From Akkermansiaceae bacterium (GTDB lineage Bacteria > Verrucomicrobiota > Verrucomicrobiia > Verrucomicrobiales > Akkermansiaceae), in assembly GCA_018676385.1 (NCBI GenBank), contig JABHEX010000127.1, forward strand, positions 1 to 13,226: a stretch of 13,226 nucleotides of DNA, in the 5' to 3' direction. Positions 1-7,764 of this stretch are shown piece after piece. Below the pieces are notes generated by a model. That model ran no database searches and had not been told where the DNA came from. It saw nothing but the letters and a program-made list of their open reading frames with translations. Numbering within the stretch: the first letter of the stretch is position 1; each line of letters opens with the position of its first letter. The position numbers and the translations under genes were made by a program.

Positions 1-2
1 AC

Positions 3-1526
3 ATCACCCTCTTTCTTGAACACCGGGGTAACGGTGTGGAGATGGATGGTAAAAAAATCAAAGCCGTGCTCGCCACCGAAACCCGCACCGGAAGACGCGT
101 CCGTATCGGCGGAAAATGGTTTGCCGACTGCACAGGCGACGCCTGCATCGGTGCCCTCGCTGGGGCTGATTTTGATATGCAGGAGAAAAACAAGATGGGC
201 CCGTGCAACCTCTGGAACGTCTGCGAATGCAAGGACACGAATCCGATCAATACCGGCACGACAAAGTCTGCTGAAGTGGTGAAGTTTCCCCGCACCCCAT
301 GGGCACTCGATCTCTCTGATAAGCCGTTTCCCGGTCGCAGTAAAATCAAACCGGATCCAAACAAGCTCGGCGGCTGGTATTGGGAAAGCGGGTTCGACCG
401 CGATCCGATCACGGAAATGGAGTACGTGCGCGACTGGAATTTCCGCGCCATGTATGGTGCCTGGGATGCCCTGAAAAACGTCGATAAGGTGCTGCCAAAT
501 CATCAGCTCAACTGGTCGGCCTACATCCTCGGGAAACGCGAGTCCCGTCGGCTCATGGGTGATGTCATCCTCAACGTGAAACATCTCAACGAGGACAAGC
601 AATTCCCCGACGGCGCGGCACCCACCGGCTGGGATAACGACCTTCATGTCGCCAGCCCGAAGTATAACAAAGGGTTCGAAGGTGATGCCTTCATCTCCGA
701 TGCCAAACACGGCTACTTTCCCGCCTTCAAGGAGAACCGCCCGTTTTGGGTCCCTTACCGTTGCCTCTACTCCCGGAACATCGACAACCTCTTTATGGCC
801 GGTCGGTGTATCAGCGTGACCCACGATGCGCTCGGCGCCGTGCGCGTGATGCGCAGCTGTGGCACCCAGGGCGAAATCGTCGGTATGGCAGCCAGCGTCT
901 GCAAGGAATTCGATACCAACCCACGTGGTGTTTATCAAAAACACCTCAGCGATCTGCAGAAGCGCATGCGCAAGGGCGTCGGCAAGGTTGATGGCTCCAC
1001 CATCCCATACTCAAACCAAGGTGAACACGGCAAAAGCCTGCGCCAAGTCAACCTGACCCAACCGAAATGGCTCGGACGTGCAGGCAAGAATTTCGCACGC
1101 ACCGCCAAGCTGACCACCAACCGTCCCGTGAAAGCCGGCGATGTCGATCGCACCGTCCTGCTCAACGACGGCAACGGCAAGATCGAGGACAACAGCGCCC
1201 GCTGGATAGGGAAGGGGGCAATGCCTCACATCATCGAATACCGCTGGGAAACCCCGGTCGAGCTCGGTGCCACACGCATGATCTCAGGCCGATTCAACGG
1301 CGCCCGCGTGCTCGACCCCATCAGTGATTTCAAAATTCAGTATTCCATCGACGACGGAAAAACCTGGAAAGATGCTCTCCCCGGAGTTGAGAAAAATGAG
1401 AACCCCGTCTGGGCATCCACCTTCACGCCCGTGAAAACGAAGCACCTCCGCTTCGTTATCACCGGCGCCCCACACAACCTTTCCCGGCTTTGGGAGGTCG
1501 AGTTTTATCAGCCATTGGGAGAGTAG
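3..1526 (+). CDS. FAD-dependent oxidoreductase with C-terminal beta-sandwich-like region (5' truncated)
   Basis: The reading frame is open to the left edge (first full codon at 3), so the N-terminus, which should carry the GxGxxG nucleotide-binding loop, lies outside the window. The 507 residues seen carry two features of the FAD_oxidored family: a DCTGD motif at fragment residues 42-46, followed by an Ala/Gly-rich stretch, and a late FAD-contact block at about 261-300 with FMAGRCISVTHDALGAVR and a downstream GTQGE. From about residue 370 to the end is an added region resembling an F5/8 type C or other galactose-binding beta-sandwich. It has the run DFKIQYSIDDGKTW, then HLRFVI, and ends in WEVEFYQPL. 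The GTG at 36 and ATG at 42 are internal, because the upstream codons continue the same protein. The family is frequent beside sulfatases and glycan genes in Planctomycetes and Verrucomicrobia, but the substrate is unknown. The class is sure; the C-terminal fold is an inference. Confidence 0.85.
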   Translation: MTLFLEHRGNGVEMDGKKIKAVLATETRTGRRVRIGGKWFADCTGDACIGALAGADFDMQEKNKMGPCNLWNVCECKDTNPINTGTTKSAEVVKFPRTPWALDLSDKPFPGRSKIKPDPNKLGGWYWESGFDRDPITEMEYVRDWNFRAMYGAWDALKNVDKVLPNHQLNWSAYILGKRESRRLMGDVILNVKHLNEDKQFPDGAAPTGWDNDLHVASPKYNKGFEGDAFISDAKHGYFPAFKENRPFWVPYRCLYSRNIDNLFMAGRCISVTHDALGAVRVMRSCGTQGEIVGMAASVCKEFDTNPRGVYQKHLSDLQKRMRKGVGKVDGSTIPYSNQGEHGKSLRQVNLTQPKWLGRAGKNFARTAKLTTNRPVKAGDVDRTVLLNDGNGKIEDNSARWIGKGAMPHIIEYRWETPVELGATRMISGRFNGARVLDPISDFKIQYSIDDGKTWKDALPGVEKNENPVWASTFTPVKTKHLRFVITGAPHNLSRLWEVEFYQPLGE

Positions 1527-1754
1527 GAAAAGTCACTGTGAAGCAGAAGATGAGTTTCACGATTTTATTCTTTTTATTGTCAACATGGGTTAGGGTTTAT
1601 CGAATCTATTGATCACATCGGAGCGGTGGCATTAGGTTGTGATTTTAAATTGTGATTTTTTTGAATCCAAATGCGCATGATGGGCGAATGTTGTAGTGTA
1701 AGGCATTTAGAAAATCCATTTGCCATCAAACAAAACAATAAACCCATCATAAAA

Positions 1755-2942
1755 ATGAAACACAGTTGGAAATATCCCTCACTTAGCCTATTGCTGCCTA
1801 TGCTGCTTGCCTCGTCCGTGGGCGCTGAGCCCGTCAACATCAAAATGCCCAAGGCCAGCAAAGCCGCATCTCAATCGACAGCCATCACAGAGAAGGAGTT
1901 GGTGCAGGTCGCCCTGCTGCTCGATACGAGTGGCTCCATGAGTGGTCTCATTGATCAGGCACGCTGCCAACTTTGGAATGTTGTTTCGGAACTCAGCAAA
2001 GCGGAGCGAAATGGAACTGGCGTAGCACTGCATATCGGAATCTATCAATACGGTGCTATAGGTATCCCTGCCCACGAGGGTCGCTTACGGCAAGTGCTGG
2101 ACTTTACCGACAACCTCGACGAGGTTTCAGCAGCGCTGTTCTCCCTGAAAACAGGTGGGGCATATGAATACTGTGGTCAGGTTATCGGTGCTGCACTCAA
2201 TGACCTCGGGTGGAGCAACAGCCCGGATGTTTACAAGGCGATCTTTATCGCGGGTAACGAATCGTTTGATCGAGGCAAGATATCATATGGAGAATTGCTT
2301 TCACACATAAGTTCGAAGTCGGTCAGCGTAAATACGATCTTTTGCGGTAACAAAAAAGAGTCCGAGCAATGGGATTCGGCCGCGAGGCTATCCGGTGGCC
2401 TGTTTGCTAAAATCGACCACAATCACCATTTGCCTCAGATGGTGACTCCTTATGATCAGAAAATGCGTGGTCTCAACCTGAAGATGAATAAAACATTTGT
2501 CTGGTATGGAGACGGTTCGCAAGAGGCAGCAAAAAACCAACAGATACAGGACGCCAATGCCCAGAAAATGTCCGATCACGCTTTCGCAGCGAGGATGTCT
2601 GCCAAGGTCGGCCACCTCTACCATCATGTGCACAACGATCTTGTGGATGCTATCGCCCACGGAAAGATTGATATCACCACGATGCCTAAAGAAAAAATGC
2701 CTGAGATAATCAAAAATCTTACGCCTAAAGAGCGAGGTGATTACATTGAGATGAAGGCAAGCCAGCGCCAGTCCGTAAGAAGACAGATGGCAGAGCTGAT
2801 CACTAAGCGGCACAGCTTCTTGGAGTCGAAGATGAGCCAATCGCAGAAGAATCCTGCCAAGGGTTCTGTCGTTCTCGGTGATGCACTAGTCAAAGCCATC
2901 CGGACTCAAGCTGAATCAAAAGGTTACGTGTTTACCCGCTAA
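1755..2942 (+). CDS. Exported von Willebrand factor A (vWA) domain protein
   Basis: This is a 395-residue protein. The ATG at 1755 is chosen over the in-frame ATG at 1671 because it starts a proper signal peptide: a basic start (MKHSWK), a Leu-rich core, and a likely Signal Peptidase I site at about SVGA-EP (residues 21-26). The vWA domain covers about residues 49-220. The MIDAS motif DTSGS is at 57-61 and the conserved Thr is T133 in LKTGGAYEYC. Where many vWA domains have a TDG-type metal ligand, this one reads FIAGNES (164-170), which I recall from a widespread uncharacterised bacterial vWA family that also shares the NTIFCG and LNKT-like blocks. A charged, helical C-terminal part (310-365) follows. 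There is no membrane anchor, so a periplasmic or secreted location is inferred. A metal-dependent protein-binding role is likely, but the partner is unknown. It has its own terminator downstream, so it is probably monocistronic. Confidence 0.85.
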   Translation: MKHSWKYPSLSLLLPMLLASSVGAEPVNIKMPKASKAASQSTAITEKELVQVALLLDTSGSMSGLIDQARCQLWNVVSELSKAERNGTGVALHIGIYQYGAIGIPAHEGRLRQVLDFTDNLDEVSAALFSLKTGGAYEYCGQVIGAALNDLGWSNSPDVYKAIFIAGNESFDRGKISYGELLSHISSKSVSVNTIFCGNKKESEQWDSAARLSGGLFAKIDHNHHLPQMVTPYDQKMRGLNLKMNKTFVWYGDGSQEAAKNQQIQDANAQKMSDHAFAARMSAKVGHLYHHVHNDLVDAIAHGKIDITTMPKEKMPEIIKNLTPKERGDYIEMKASQRQSVRRQMAELITKRHSFLESKMSQSQKNPAKGSVVLGDALVKAIRTQAESKGYVFTR

Positions 2943-2963
2943 CTAGCAGCAATTTCAATGACA

Positions 2964-2999
2964 CCCTACTCCTCGATGTCGGGGGAGTAGGGATTTTTT
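2964..2999 (+). terminator. Rho-independent terminator after the vWA gene
   Basis: A perfect 9-bp stem, CCCTACTCC (2964-2972) with GGAGTAGGG (2984-2992), has an 11-nt loop and is followed by an A and a run of six T (2994-2999). It starts 21 bp after the vWA stop codon, in the right orientation, and should separate that gene from the esterase at 3122. The right arm shares GAGTAGGGAT with the terminator near 7732. Confidence 0.88.
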
Positions 3000-3121
3000 A
3001 TCGCTCGGAGTAGACGCTGACATCGTTCTCGATTGGATTGTAAATTGTCGCTAAGATATAGTTGAGCTTTACGACTTCGTGATCGTCCCGTAAAAATCAT
3101 TTTAGTCCTAAATAAACAACG

Positions 3122-4084
3122 ATGAAAATGACCCGACGGCTGACTCTTCTCTTCCTCTGCGCCACATTAAATATTTTTGCCGCCGACACCTACGTTGGGA
3201 CGATCCCACTCTGGCCGGGCACACCACCGGGAGCCAAGGAAGGTGATGCGGAAAAAGCACAGGCCGTCGCGACGGCAATCAAGCAGGGGAATCAGCAACC
3301 TGTTAGTAAGAACCGCAGAAACATTCGAGTGCCCATCATGGATGTGTATTTACCTACCAAAGAAAAGAACACGGGCGTCGCGATGGTGATCTACTGCGGT
3401 GGCGGCTATGGAGCTGTCTGTATTGGATCGGAAGGCTTATCCGTGAAGAAGTTCCTCAACGACAACGGCATCGCGGTCTTTATGGTCAGCTACCGCTGCA
3501 GCCCGTTCAATCATCCGGTGCCGCTGTGGGATGCACAACGTGCGATGAGAATCGTCCGTAGTCAGGCTAAGGAATTCGGAATCGAACCCAATAAAATCGG
3601 AGCGATGGGATTCTCCGCTGGCGGCCACGAGGCGGCAACGCTGAGCGTGCACTATGATAAGCCATTCGGTTACAAACCGATTGATGCCATCGACAAAGTC
3701 AGCGCGCGACCTGACTTTAGCTGCTTGATCTACCCAGTCATTTCCATGAGGGAAGAGCTGACTCACGCCGGAAGCCGGCGCAATTTGCTGGGTGCTAGCC
3801 CTGCTGATGATCTGATTGCCAAATTATCTAACGACGAGCAAATCGACAAGAACACCCCGCCGGCATTCCTGGCCCACGGCACCGCCGACAATGCCGTCAA
3901 ACCGGAAAACTCAGAACGCTACCATGAAGCCTGCAAGAAACACGGCGTCGCCACCAAGCTTGTCCTCGTCAAAGGCGGTAAGCACGGCCCGGCCATGCTC
4001 AACGGCAAACCCTCAATCAATAGAACCAAGGAAGAGTATATCGACTCCATGCTCAAGTGGATCATAGAGATTGCCGGCAAATAG
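3122..4084 (+). CDS. Exported alpha/beta-hydrolase fold esterase (carbohydrate acyl esterase-like)
   Basis: This 320-residue enzyme begins with a signal peptide (MKMTRRLTLLFLCATLNIFA, cleavage near residues 20-21). It has a full alpha/beta-hydrolase catalytic set. The oxyanion-hole strand is VIYCGGGYG (89-97). The nucleophile elbow is GFSAG with S165. The acid is D256 in HGTADNAV, and the base is H288 in GGKHGP. The WPGTPPG motif near residues 31-37 is typical of Planctomycetes and Verrucomicrobia lipase/esterase-like proteins annotated as acetyl-xylan or feruloyl esterases. A role in removing acetyl or other acyl groups from polysaccharide outside the cytoplasm fits the neighbouring sulfatases and acetylesterases. 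The exact substrate cannot be told, and a small-ester or lactone hydrolase remains possible. The ATG at 3128 is an alternative start. No Shine-Dalgarno sequence precedes either one. The gene converges on the sulfatase at 4287-5705. Confidence 0.85.
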   Translation: MKMTRRLTLLFLCATLNIFAADTYVGTIPLWPGTPPGAKEGDAEKAQAVATAIKQGNQQPVSKNRRNIRVPIMDVYLPTKEKNTGVAMVIYCGGGYGAVCIGSEGLSVKKFLNDNGIAVFMVSYRCSPFNHPVPLWDAQRAMRIVRSQAKEFGIEPNKIGAMGFSAGGHEAATLSVHYDKPFGYKPIDAIDKVSARPDFSCLIYPVISMREELTHAGSRRNLLGASPADDLIAKLSNDEQIDKNTPPAFLAHGTADNAVKPENSERYHEACKKHGVATKLVLVKGGKHGPAMLNGKPSINRTKEEYIDSMLKWIIEIAGK

Positions 4085-4286
4085 CCCGTGGATGGAAAAC
4101 AAGCTAACAATACTTAAGCTGTGATTGAGCAATATAAACTATCCCGACAGTTTGTCACAGGTCTTGGCGTGTTACTGGGTATGACGGTTTTATCATAGGA
4201 GGGTGGAATATTAGTTCACTAAAACCACGAGTTGTTTCTAACCACTAGTTGAACGTAATCCGCCATGAGTAATCGGGCTAATTGCA

Positions 4287-5705
4287 CTAATCCACCAGAT
4301 CGATCCATTTGGGGTAGGTAGGGCGCTCTTTGACCCTGCTTCCCGCCTTTTCTTTAGGAGCGGGTGGGCATTGCTTAAGAAGCTTCTGAAGCTGCTGCCG
4401 GACATTCTTGCCGGTATCTGTATTGCCAAGATTGTTTAACTCCTTTAGGTCGTTAGGAACTTCATAAAATCGTCCGTCGCGGTAGAGTTTGAATTGTTGG
4501 GTGCGGGCAAACTGACCGGGAGTCTTATTCCAGTAGGGCTGGTAATGGCAAAGCACCCAGTCGCGTGGATTGCCCGCTTCACCACGGAGGCGTGGTAGAA
4601 AACTCCGACCATCAACAGGATCGTCATCACCCATCTTGCCACCCGCCGCTTCGGCAAAGGTGGTGTAGAAATCGGTGAAGTCGATCAGGTCGTCGTAGAC
4701 CTTTCCCTTAGGCATCGTTCCCGGCCAGGAGGCAATCAATGGAACGTGTGTGCCCATGTCGGTCATGCCACCTTTGCCGCCGGAGATGTCTTGCCCGTTC
4801 CAGCGTGAGGTGATTCGGGTGTGGGTGCCGTTATCAGCGGTGAACAGGATGATGGTATTCTCCGCAAGCCCGAGGTCCTTGATTTTCTTTTCAAGCTGTC
4901 CGACCAATTTGTCGGCATACTGAACCATCGCGACGAAGTTTTTTTTCTGAGCGACCGGATTGTTGCGGTTGCCCTTGTTAGCTTCCTGCGTGCGCGGCGC
5001 GTCGCCGATGGTGTCGGGGGTGGGCACAAAGGGATCGTGAACGAGAACCATCGGGTAGTAGGCGAAAAACGGCTCGTCCTTATTCCGCTCCATGAAGTCG
5101 CAGAGGAAATCACACATCAGGTCGGGGCCGTATTTACCTTTGTTCTTCTCCATACTAATGAACTTGCCATTTTTTTCTAACGGAGGACTCCAGAACCGTT
5201 CACCTCCGCCCACTTTGATGCTCTTGCCAGTGGTCACTTGCCAGAGTAACGACTCATCGAAGCCTGCCTTCTGCGGTCGTGTCGGGTCGTCGTGACCCGG
5301 GAGTTTGTTGTAGAGACCATTGAGTTGCCATTTACCCGCGATCGCGGTTTTATATCCCGCCGCCTTAAGCATGTGACCGAAGGTTTTGTCTTTTGGGTTG
5401 AGGTAACCGAAGTGGGTGTAGTTGCGGAAATTGTATTGCCCCGTCATTAATTTTACCCGACTCGGTGTGCAGATCGGCGTGGAGTAACAATGGGTGAAAC
5501 GAATCCCACTTGCTGCGAGTCGGTCAAGGTTCGGGGTCTTGTAATCCTCAGCACCATAACAACCAAATGCCTCCCAGCTGACATCATCCGCCATGATAAG
5601 AACAATGTTAGGTTTTTCTCCCGCTGGACGGGTGGCCGAGGTCACTGGAGTGGCGATAGCGACCGTTGTAACGGCAACCAGATATATAAGATTGATCGGG
5701 TTCAT
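4287..5705 (-). CDS. Exported S1-family sulfatase (formylglycine type)
   Basis: This 472-residue sulfatase hydrolyses sulfate esters, probably on a polysaccharide or its oligosaccharides. A signal peptide covers about residues 1-24. The core starts with KPNIVLIMADD, in which D40 and D41 are calcium ligands. The sulfatase signature is CTPSR at 79-83, where C79 should be converted to formylglycine. Further active-site elements are GKW with K125, H224 in LVHDPF, the metal pair D291-N292 in FTADNGTHT, and K311 in GGKGG. The C-terminal subdomain has the usual FKLYRDGRFYEV strand region near 405-416. All catalytic positions look intact and the length is normal. It is divergent from the second sulfatase with 64 bp between the starts. 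The two proteins differ clearly in length and middle regions, so they probably act on different linkages. The sulfatase subfamily and substrate were not assigned. Confidence 0.92.
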   Translation of the reverse strand: MNPINLIYLVAVTTVAIATPVTSATRPAGEKPNIVLIMADDVSWEAFGCYGAEDYKTPNLDRLAASGIRFTHCYSTPICTPSRVKLMTGQYNFRNYTHFGYLNPKDKTFGHMLKAAGYKTAIAGKWQLNGLYNKLPGHDDPTRPQKAGFDESLLWQVTTGKSIKVGGGERFWSPPLEKNGKFISMEKNKGKYGPDLMCDFLCDFMERNKDEPFFAYYPMVLVHDPFVPTPDTIGDAPRTQEANKGNRNNPVAQKKNFVAMVQYADKLVGQLEKKIKDLGLAENTIILFTADNGTHTRITSRWNGQDISGGKGGMTDMGTHVPLIASWPGTMPKGKVYDDLIDFTDFYTTFAEAAGGKMGDDDPVDGRSFLPRLRGEAGNPRDWVLCHYQPYWNKTPGQFARTQQFKLYRDGRFYEVPNDLKELNNLGNTDTGKNVRQQLQKLLKQCPPAPKEKAGSRVKERPTYPKWIDLVD

Positions 5706-5769
5706 GATTATTTGTAAGAAATGCAGACTGTTTCTTCGTTACCTATTCATCTAGCACTTCACACACGAC
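5706..5769. promoter_or_regulatory. Shared divergent promoter region of the two sulfatase genes
   Basis: The starts of two head-to-head sulfatase genes are separated by only these 64 bp, so both promoters must lie here or overlap the coding ends. The stretch is AT-rich towards the left gene. I could not find convincing -35/-10 pairs or a clear operator palindrome. The assignment rests on the layout only. Confidence 0.5.
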
Positions 5770-7452
5770 ATGATAAGAAAATATAAGAAAATAAATGCCG
5801 TAGGAATTTTATCCATGACCTTGGTGGCTATGGGCGTTGTTGCTTCGGCTGCGCCCCGGCCTAACATCATTGTGATTATGTCCGATGACATGGGGTATTC
5901 AGACATCGGCTGCTACGGGAGTGAAATCGAAACTCCCAATCTGGACAAACTCGCTGCGAACGGACTCCGCTACACTCGCTTCTACAACACCGCACGCTGC
6001 TGTCCTACGCGGGCATCCCTCTTGAGCGGTCTCTATGCCCATCAGGCAGGGGTTGGGCAAATGACCAGCGATGGACATCAGCCGGGATATCGCGGCGACC
6101 TGAGTCGCAATGCGGTCACTCTAGCGGAGTGTCTCAAGACTGCAGGCTACCGAACCTACATGTCCGGAAAATGGCATGTCACCAAACAGCTCAAACCCGA
6201 CGGCGATAAATCGAACTGGCCGCGTCAACGTGGGTTTGACCGTTTCTACGGCACCATCATCGGTGCGGGAAGCCTCTTTGATCCTTGGACGCTCACCCGG
6301 GACGAAAAGGCAATCACGCCCGATAACGATCGGGAATACAAACCGAAGCAATACTACTACACTGATGCCATCAGTGATAACGCAGTGAAATACATCAACG
6401 AGCACGAGAAAGGTTCTCCCTTTTTCATGTATGTCTCCTACACCGCTGCCCACTGGCCGATGCATGCGCTGCCGAAGGATATTGAAAAATACAAAGGGAA
6501 ATACGACGCCGGCTATGAGGTGATCCAGAAGGCCCGCTACGAGAAAATGAAAAAACTCGGCGTCATCGAAGACTGGCCGATGGCACCATTACCTCAGGCA
6601 TGGGCAGCTTTCCCCGAAGAGAAGCGCGCCTGGGAACTGCGCTGCATGGAAGTTTACGCCGCCATGGTTGATAGTATGGACCAGGGAATCGGTAAGATCG
6701 TGCAGGCATTGAAATCTAACGGTCAGCTCGACAATACCCTCATTCTTTACTTTCAGGACAATGGTGGTTGCTCGGAAGGGCGGGGGAGAAGCCCTCGTAA
6801 AGATGCCGCCAAACCCCGCAAGCCATACGGCAAGGATGAGCTGCAAACCCAGATGGTTCCATTCCACACCCGTGCCGGCAAACCCGTGCTGACAGGCCCT
6901 GATGTCATGCCCGGACCATCAGCCACCTACATCGCTTACGGACGCAACTGGGCAACCGTTTCTAACACGCCATTCCGCGAGTATAAATCCCGCAACCACG
7001 AGGGCGGCATATCTACTCCGCTCATTGCCCACTGGCCGATGGGAATTGCTGCAAAAAACGAACTCCGTCACCGACCCGGTCACCTGATCGACATCATGGC
7101 AACCTGCGTCGAGCTATCCGGCGCCACTTACCCGAAAAAATACCAAGGCCGTGACATCCAGCCGATGGAAGGACTGAGCTTAGCACCGAGTTTTTCCAAG
7201 GATGAAAAGCCCGACCGCGCCCTACTCTTCGAGCACTACGGCAAAGCCGCGATCCGCAAAGGAAACTGGAAACTCGTTCGGCTTGGATACAAGAAGTCGT
7301 GGGAACTCTACGACATCGACAAAGACCGCAGCGAACTCAATAACCTGGCGGAAAAACAACCGAAGCTCACCGCCGAGCTAGCAGAGCTCTGGGAAAAACA
7401 AGCCCACCGCACTAAGATCTACCCACTGCCGGGTAAACGTAAGAAGAAGTAA
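5770..7452 (+). CDS. Exported arylsulfatase-like S1 sulfatase (formylglycine type)
   Basis: This is a 560-residue sulfatase. The chosen start gives a basic n-region (MIRKYKK), a hydrophobic core and a cleavage site near VASA-AP (residues 24-29). The ATG at 5815 would leave a poorer signal. The core begins PNIIVIMSDD, with metal ligands D39 and D40. The signature is CCPTR (77-81), so C77 is the residue to be converted to formylglycine. K134 and H136 lie in SGKWHV, H228 in AAHWP, the metal pair D330-N331 in FQDNGG, and K406 in REYKSRNHEGG. The C-terminal subdomain has the usual AIRKGNWKLVR and WELYDIDKDRSELNNLA blocks. It resembles the large arylsulfatase A-like group of Planctomycetes and Verrucomicrobia. 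It ends in a basic tail (KRKKK). Its substrate is unknown, but a sulfated polysaccharide is likely in this context. Confidence 0.93.
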   Translation: MIRKYKKINAVGILSMTLVAMGVVASAAPRPNIIVIMSDDMGYSDIGCYGSEIETPNLDKLAANGLRYTRFYNTARCCPTRASLLSGLYAHQAGVGQMTSDGHQPGYRGDLSRNAVTLAECLKTAGYRTYMSGKWHVTKQLKPDGDKSNWPRQRGFDRFYGTIIGAGSLFDPWTLTRDEKAITPDNDREYKPKQYYYTDAISDNAVKYINEHEKGSPFFMYVSYTAAHWPMHALPKDIEKYKGKYDAGYEVIQKARYEKMKKLGVIEDWPMAPLPQAWAAFPEEKRAWELRCMEVYAAMVDSMDQGIGKIVQALKSNGQLDNTLILYFQDNGGCSEGRGRSPRKDAAKPRKPYGKDELQTQMVPFHTRAGKPVLTGPDVMPGPSATYIAYGRNWATVSNTPFREYKSRNHEGGISTPLIAHWPMGIAAKNELRHRPGHLIDIMATCVELSGATYPKKYQGRDIQPMEGLSLAPSFSKDEKPDRALLFEHYGKAAIRKGNWKLVRLGYKKSWELYDIDKDRSELNNLAEKQPKLTAELAELWEKQAHRTKIYPLPGKRKKK

Positions 7453-7507
7453 AACCATTTTACTGGGAGAATGGTATAAAATAGCTGGAGTCACGCTCCG
7501 TCTACTA

Positions 7508-7678
7508 TTACTCCGGCACCGGCTCTACCGTGCCGCACTCAATAAACTCTGTCTGGAGCCTCGTCTACCGGATGTCTTGGTTGCGGTGGCTGATGTTTTT
7601 CGCCCAGCGCGCGATCCGATTCACTATGAGCTGTTCGTTCCAGCGGACATTCGAGATCGACGGCTGAGTGCATTTACC
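7508..7678 (-). pseudogene. Decayed 3' remnant of an unidentified gene
   Basis: The 312 bp between 7453 and 7764 contain no intact gene. On the minus strand, one frame reads like real protein: ...NRIARWAKNISHRNQDIR, an in-frame TAG at 7565-7567, then TRLQTEFIECGTVEPVPE, ending at a TAA (7508-7510) followed by two more stop codons in frame. Of the roughly 50 sense codons around the TAG, about 40 end in G or C, while first positions are only about half G+C. That is the codon signature expected of a coding strand in moderately G+C-rich DNA. There is no start codon, and the 5' part appears lost. I do not recognise the family. It could also be a coding-like repeat. Confidence 0.3.
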
Positions 7679-7705
7679 AAAACCTCCATTATTATAAAAC
7701 AAGAA

Positions 7706-7752
7706 CATCCCTATCCTTAAAAAAATTTTAAGAGTAGGGATGCGAATTTTTT
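7706..7752. terminator. Bidirectional terminator between convergent genes
   Basis: A long hairpin pairs CATCCCTA (7706-7713) with TAGGGATG (7735-7742) and, inside it, CTTAAAA (7716-7722) with TTTTAAG (7726-7732). A short mismatch separates the two helices and the loop is 3 nt. On the plus strand a run of six T follows at 7747-7752. On the minus strand the hairpin is followed within 5 nt by a TTTT run. It lies 13 bp from the stop of the minus-strand lipoprotein gene and serves convergent genes, so it probably acts in both directions. Confidence 0.8.
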
Positions 7753-7764
7753 GCCTGTCTTTTC

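Noticed and set aside
1550..1612. Tiny open frame starting MSFTILFFLLSTW after the FAD gene
   Set aside because: It looks like a signal peptide but stops after 20 codons. It may be a remnant or chance in AT-rich DNA, and is too short to support.
1671..1754. N-terminal extension of the vWA protein from the upstream ATG
   Set aside because: The 28 extra residues would bury the signal peptide that begins at 1755, and no ribosome-binding site supports the earlier start.
2388..2840. 150-residue minus-strand open frame inside the vWA gene
   Set aside because: It is antisense to a well-supported gene and has no recognisable motif.
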